Shown: one piece after another, positions 5,494-5,610 of the stretch
How the letters are laid out: each line of letters opens with the position of its first letter
How positions within the stretch are numbered: position 1 is the first letter of the stretch
Origin: Gorillibacterium sp.
GTDB lineage: Bacteria; Bacillota; Bacilli; Paenibacillales; NBRC-103111
Assembly (NCBI GenBank): GCA_023511325.1
Contig: JAIMBU010000240.1
Span: 1-5,610 of the forward strand
Direction: 5' to 3'
Length of the DNA: 5,610 nt
Translations under genes and position numbers: made by a program
The notes under the pieces: model-generated
The model's database searches: none
What the model saw: the letters and a program-made list of their open reading frames with translations, nothing else
What the model was told of the DNA's origin: nothing

Positions 5494-5610
5494 TTAATTA
5501 TATAATTTATCAAGAATGTCCACTTCGTGATCAATATTATCGCCTTTTCGCTTGTTCATCAACCCTTTTAAGAAATGAAGTAAAATCGCCAGACTATAGG
5601 AGTATATCGG
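5494..5610 (-). CDS. C-terminal end of an upstream gene, unrecognised (partial)
   Basis: Reading the minus strand from the window edge, one frame stays open for 38 codons and stops at TAA (5496-5494), 32 bases before the ATG of the cyclic-di-GMP gene. The fragment begins with a hydrophobic stretch (IYSYSLAILLHFL) and ends in a charged tail (KGLMNKRKGDNIDHEVDILD, then KLYN). This resembles the end of a membrane protein with a cytoplasmic tail. The amino-acid mix and the tight spacing support a real gene co-transcribed with the next one. An internal ATG (in KGLMNK) could alternatively start a peptide of about 21 residues, but its ribosome binding site is weak. I do not recognise the family. Confidence 0.5.
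   Translation of the reverse strand, partial: PIYSYSLAILLHFLKGLMNKRKGDNIDHEVDILDKLYN

Noticed and set aside
5497..5522. TATAAT (5502-5497) and TGGACA (5522-5517) on the minus strand as a promoter for the c-di-GMP gene
   Set aside because: The spacer is only 14 bases and the elements sit within the likely coding end of the upstream gene. A promoter here is possible but not supported.

Overview
The window looks like chromosomal DNA of a low-to-mid GC Gram-positive bacterium (Bacillota). Strong AGGAGG-type ribosome binding sites, a TTG start behind a near-perfect Shine-Dalgarno, U-tailed intrinsic terminators, a YtrA-type GntR/ABC cassette and an A118-like holin all point this way. The overall flavour suggests Paenibacillaceae or a relative, but that is an impression and not a proof.

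Layout from left to right. (1) Bases 1-290 hold a small phage-type holin, probably the last lysis gene of a prophage lying to the left. (2) A complete tRNA-Arg(CCT) gene on the minus strand (394-470), with encoded CCA, its own terminator (351-380) and a plausible promoter (483-512). Its 3' end faces the holin, the usual geometry of a tRNA used as an integration site. (3) A 252-base gene-free stretch (471-722) with a plus-strand terminator hairpin (581-628), a possible alternative pairing to it, a promoter with an extended -10, and repeats that look like operators. (4) A compact plus-strand cassette: YtrA-family repressor (723-1097), ABC ATPase (1115-2008) and ABC-2 permease (1996-2709, overlapping the ATPase by 13 bases). 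It resembles the first three genes of the staphylococcal pmtRAB and bacillary ytr exporters. (5) A long, near-symmetric bidirectional terminator (2719-2772) between convergent transcription units. (6) A large minus-strand gene (2822-5461) for a membrane-anchored 5TMR-PAS-PAS-GGDEF-EAL protein with both cyclic-di-GMP synthesis and hydrolysis motifs intact. (7) The C-terminal end of another minus-strand gene (5494-5610), probably co-transcribed with it.

Functionally, the repressor probably binds between the promoter elements and the start of its own operon and is released by a membrane-active or envelope-stress signal, turning on the exporter. The c-di-GMP protein is a separate unit that would adjust motility or biofilm behaviour in response to a ligand sensed by its membrane and PAS domains. 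I see no clearly novel multi-gene system. The most checkable unusual signals are the tRNA/prophage junction, the 555-628 alternative RNA structure and the 7-N16-7 operator candidate.
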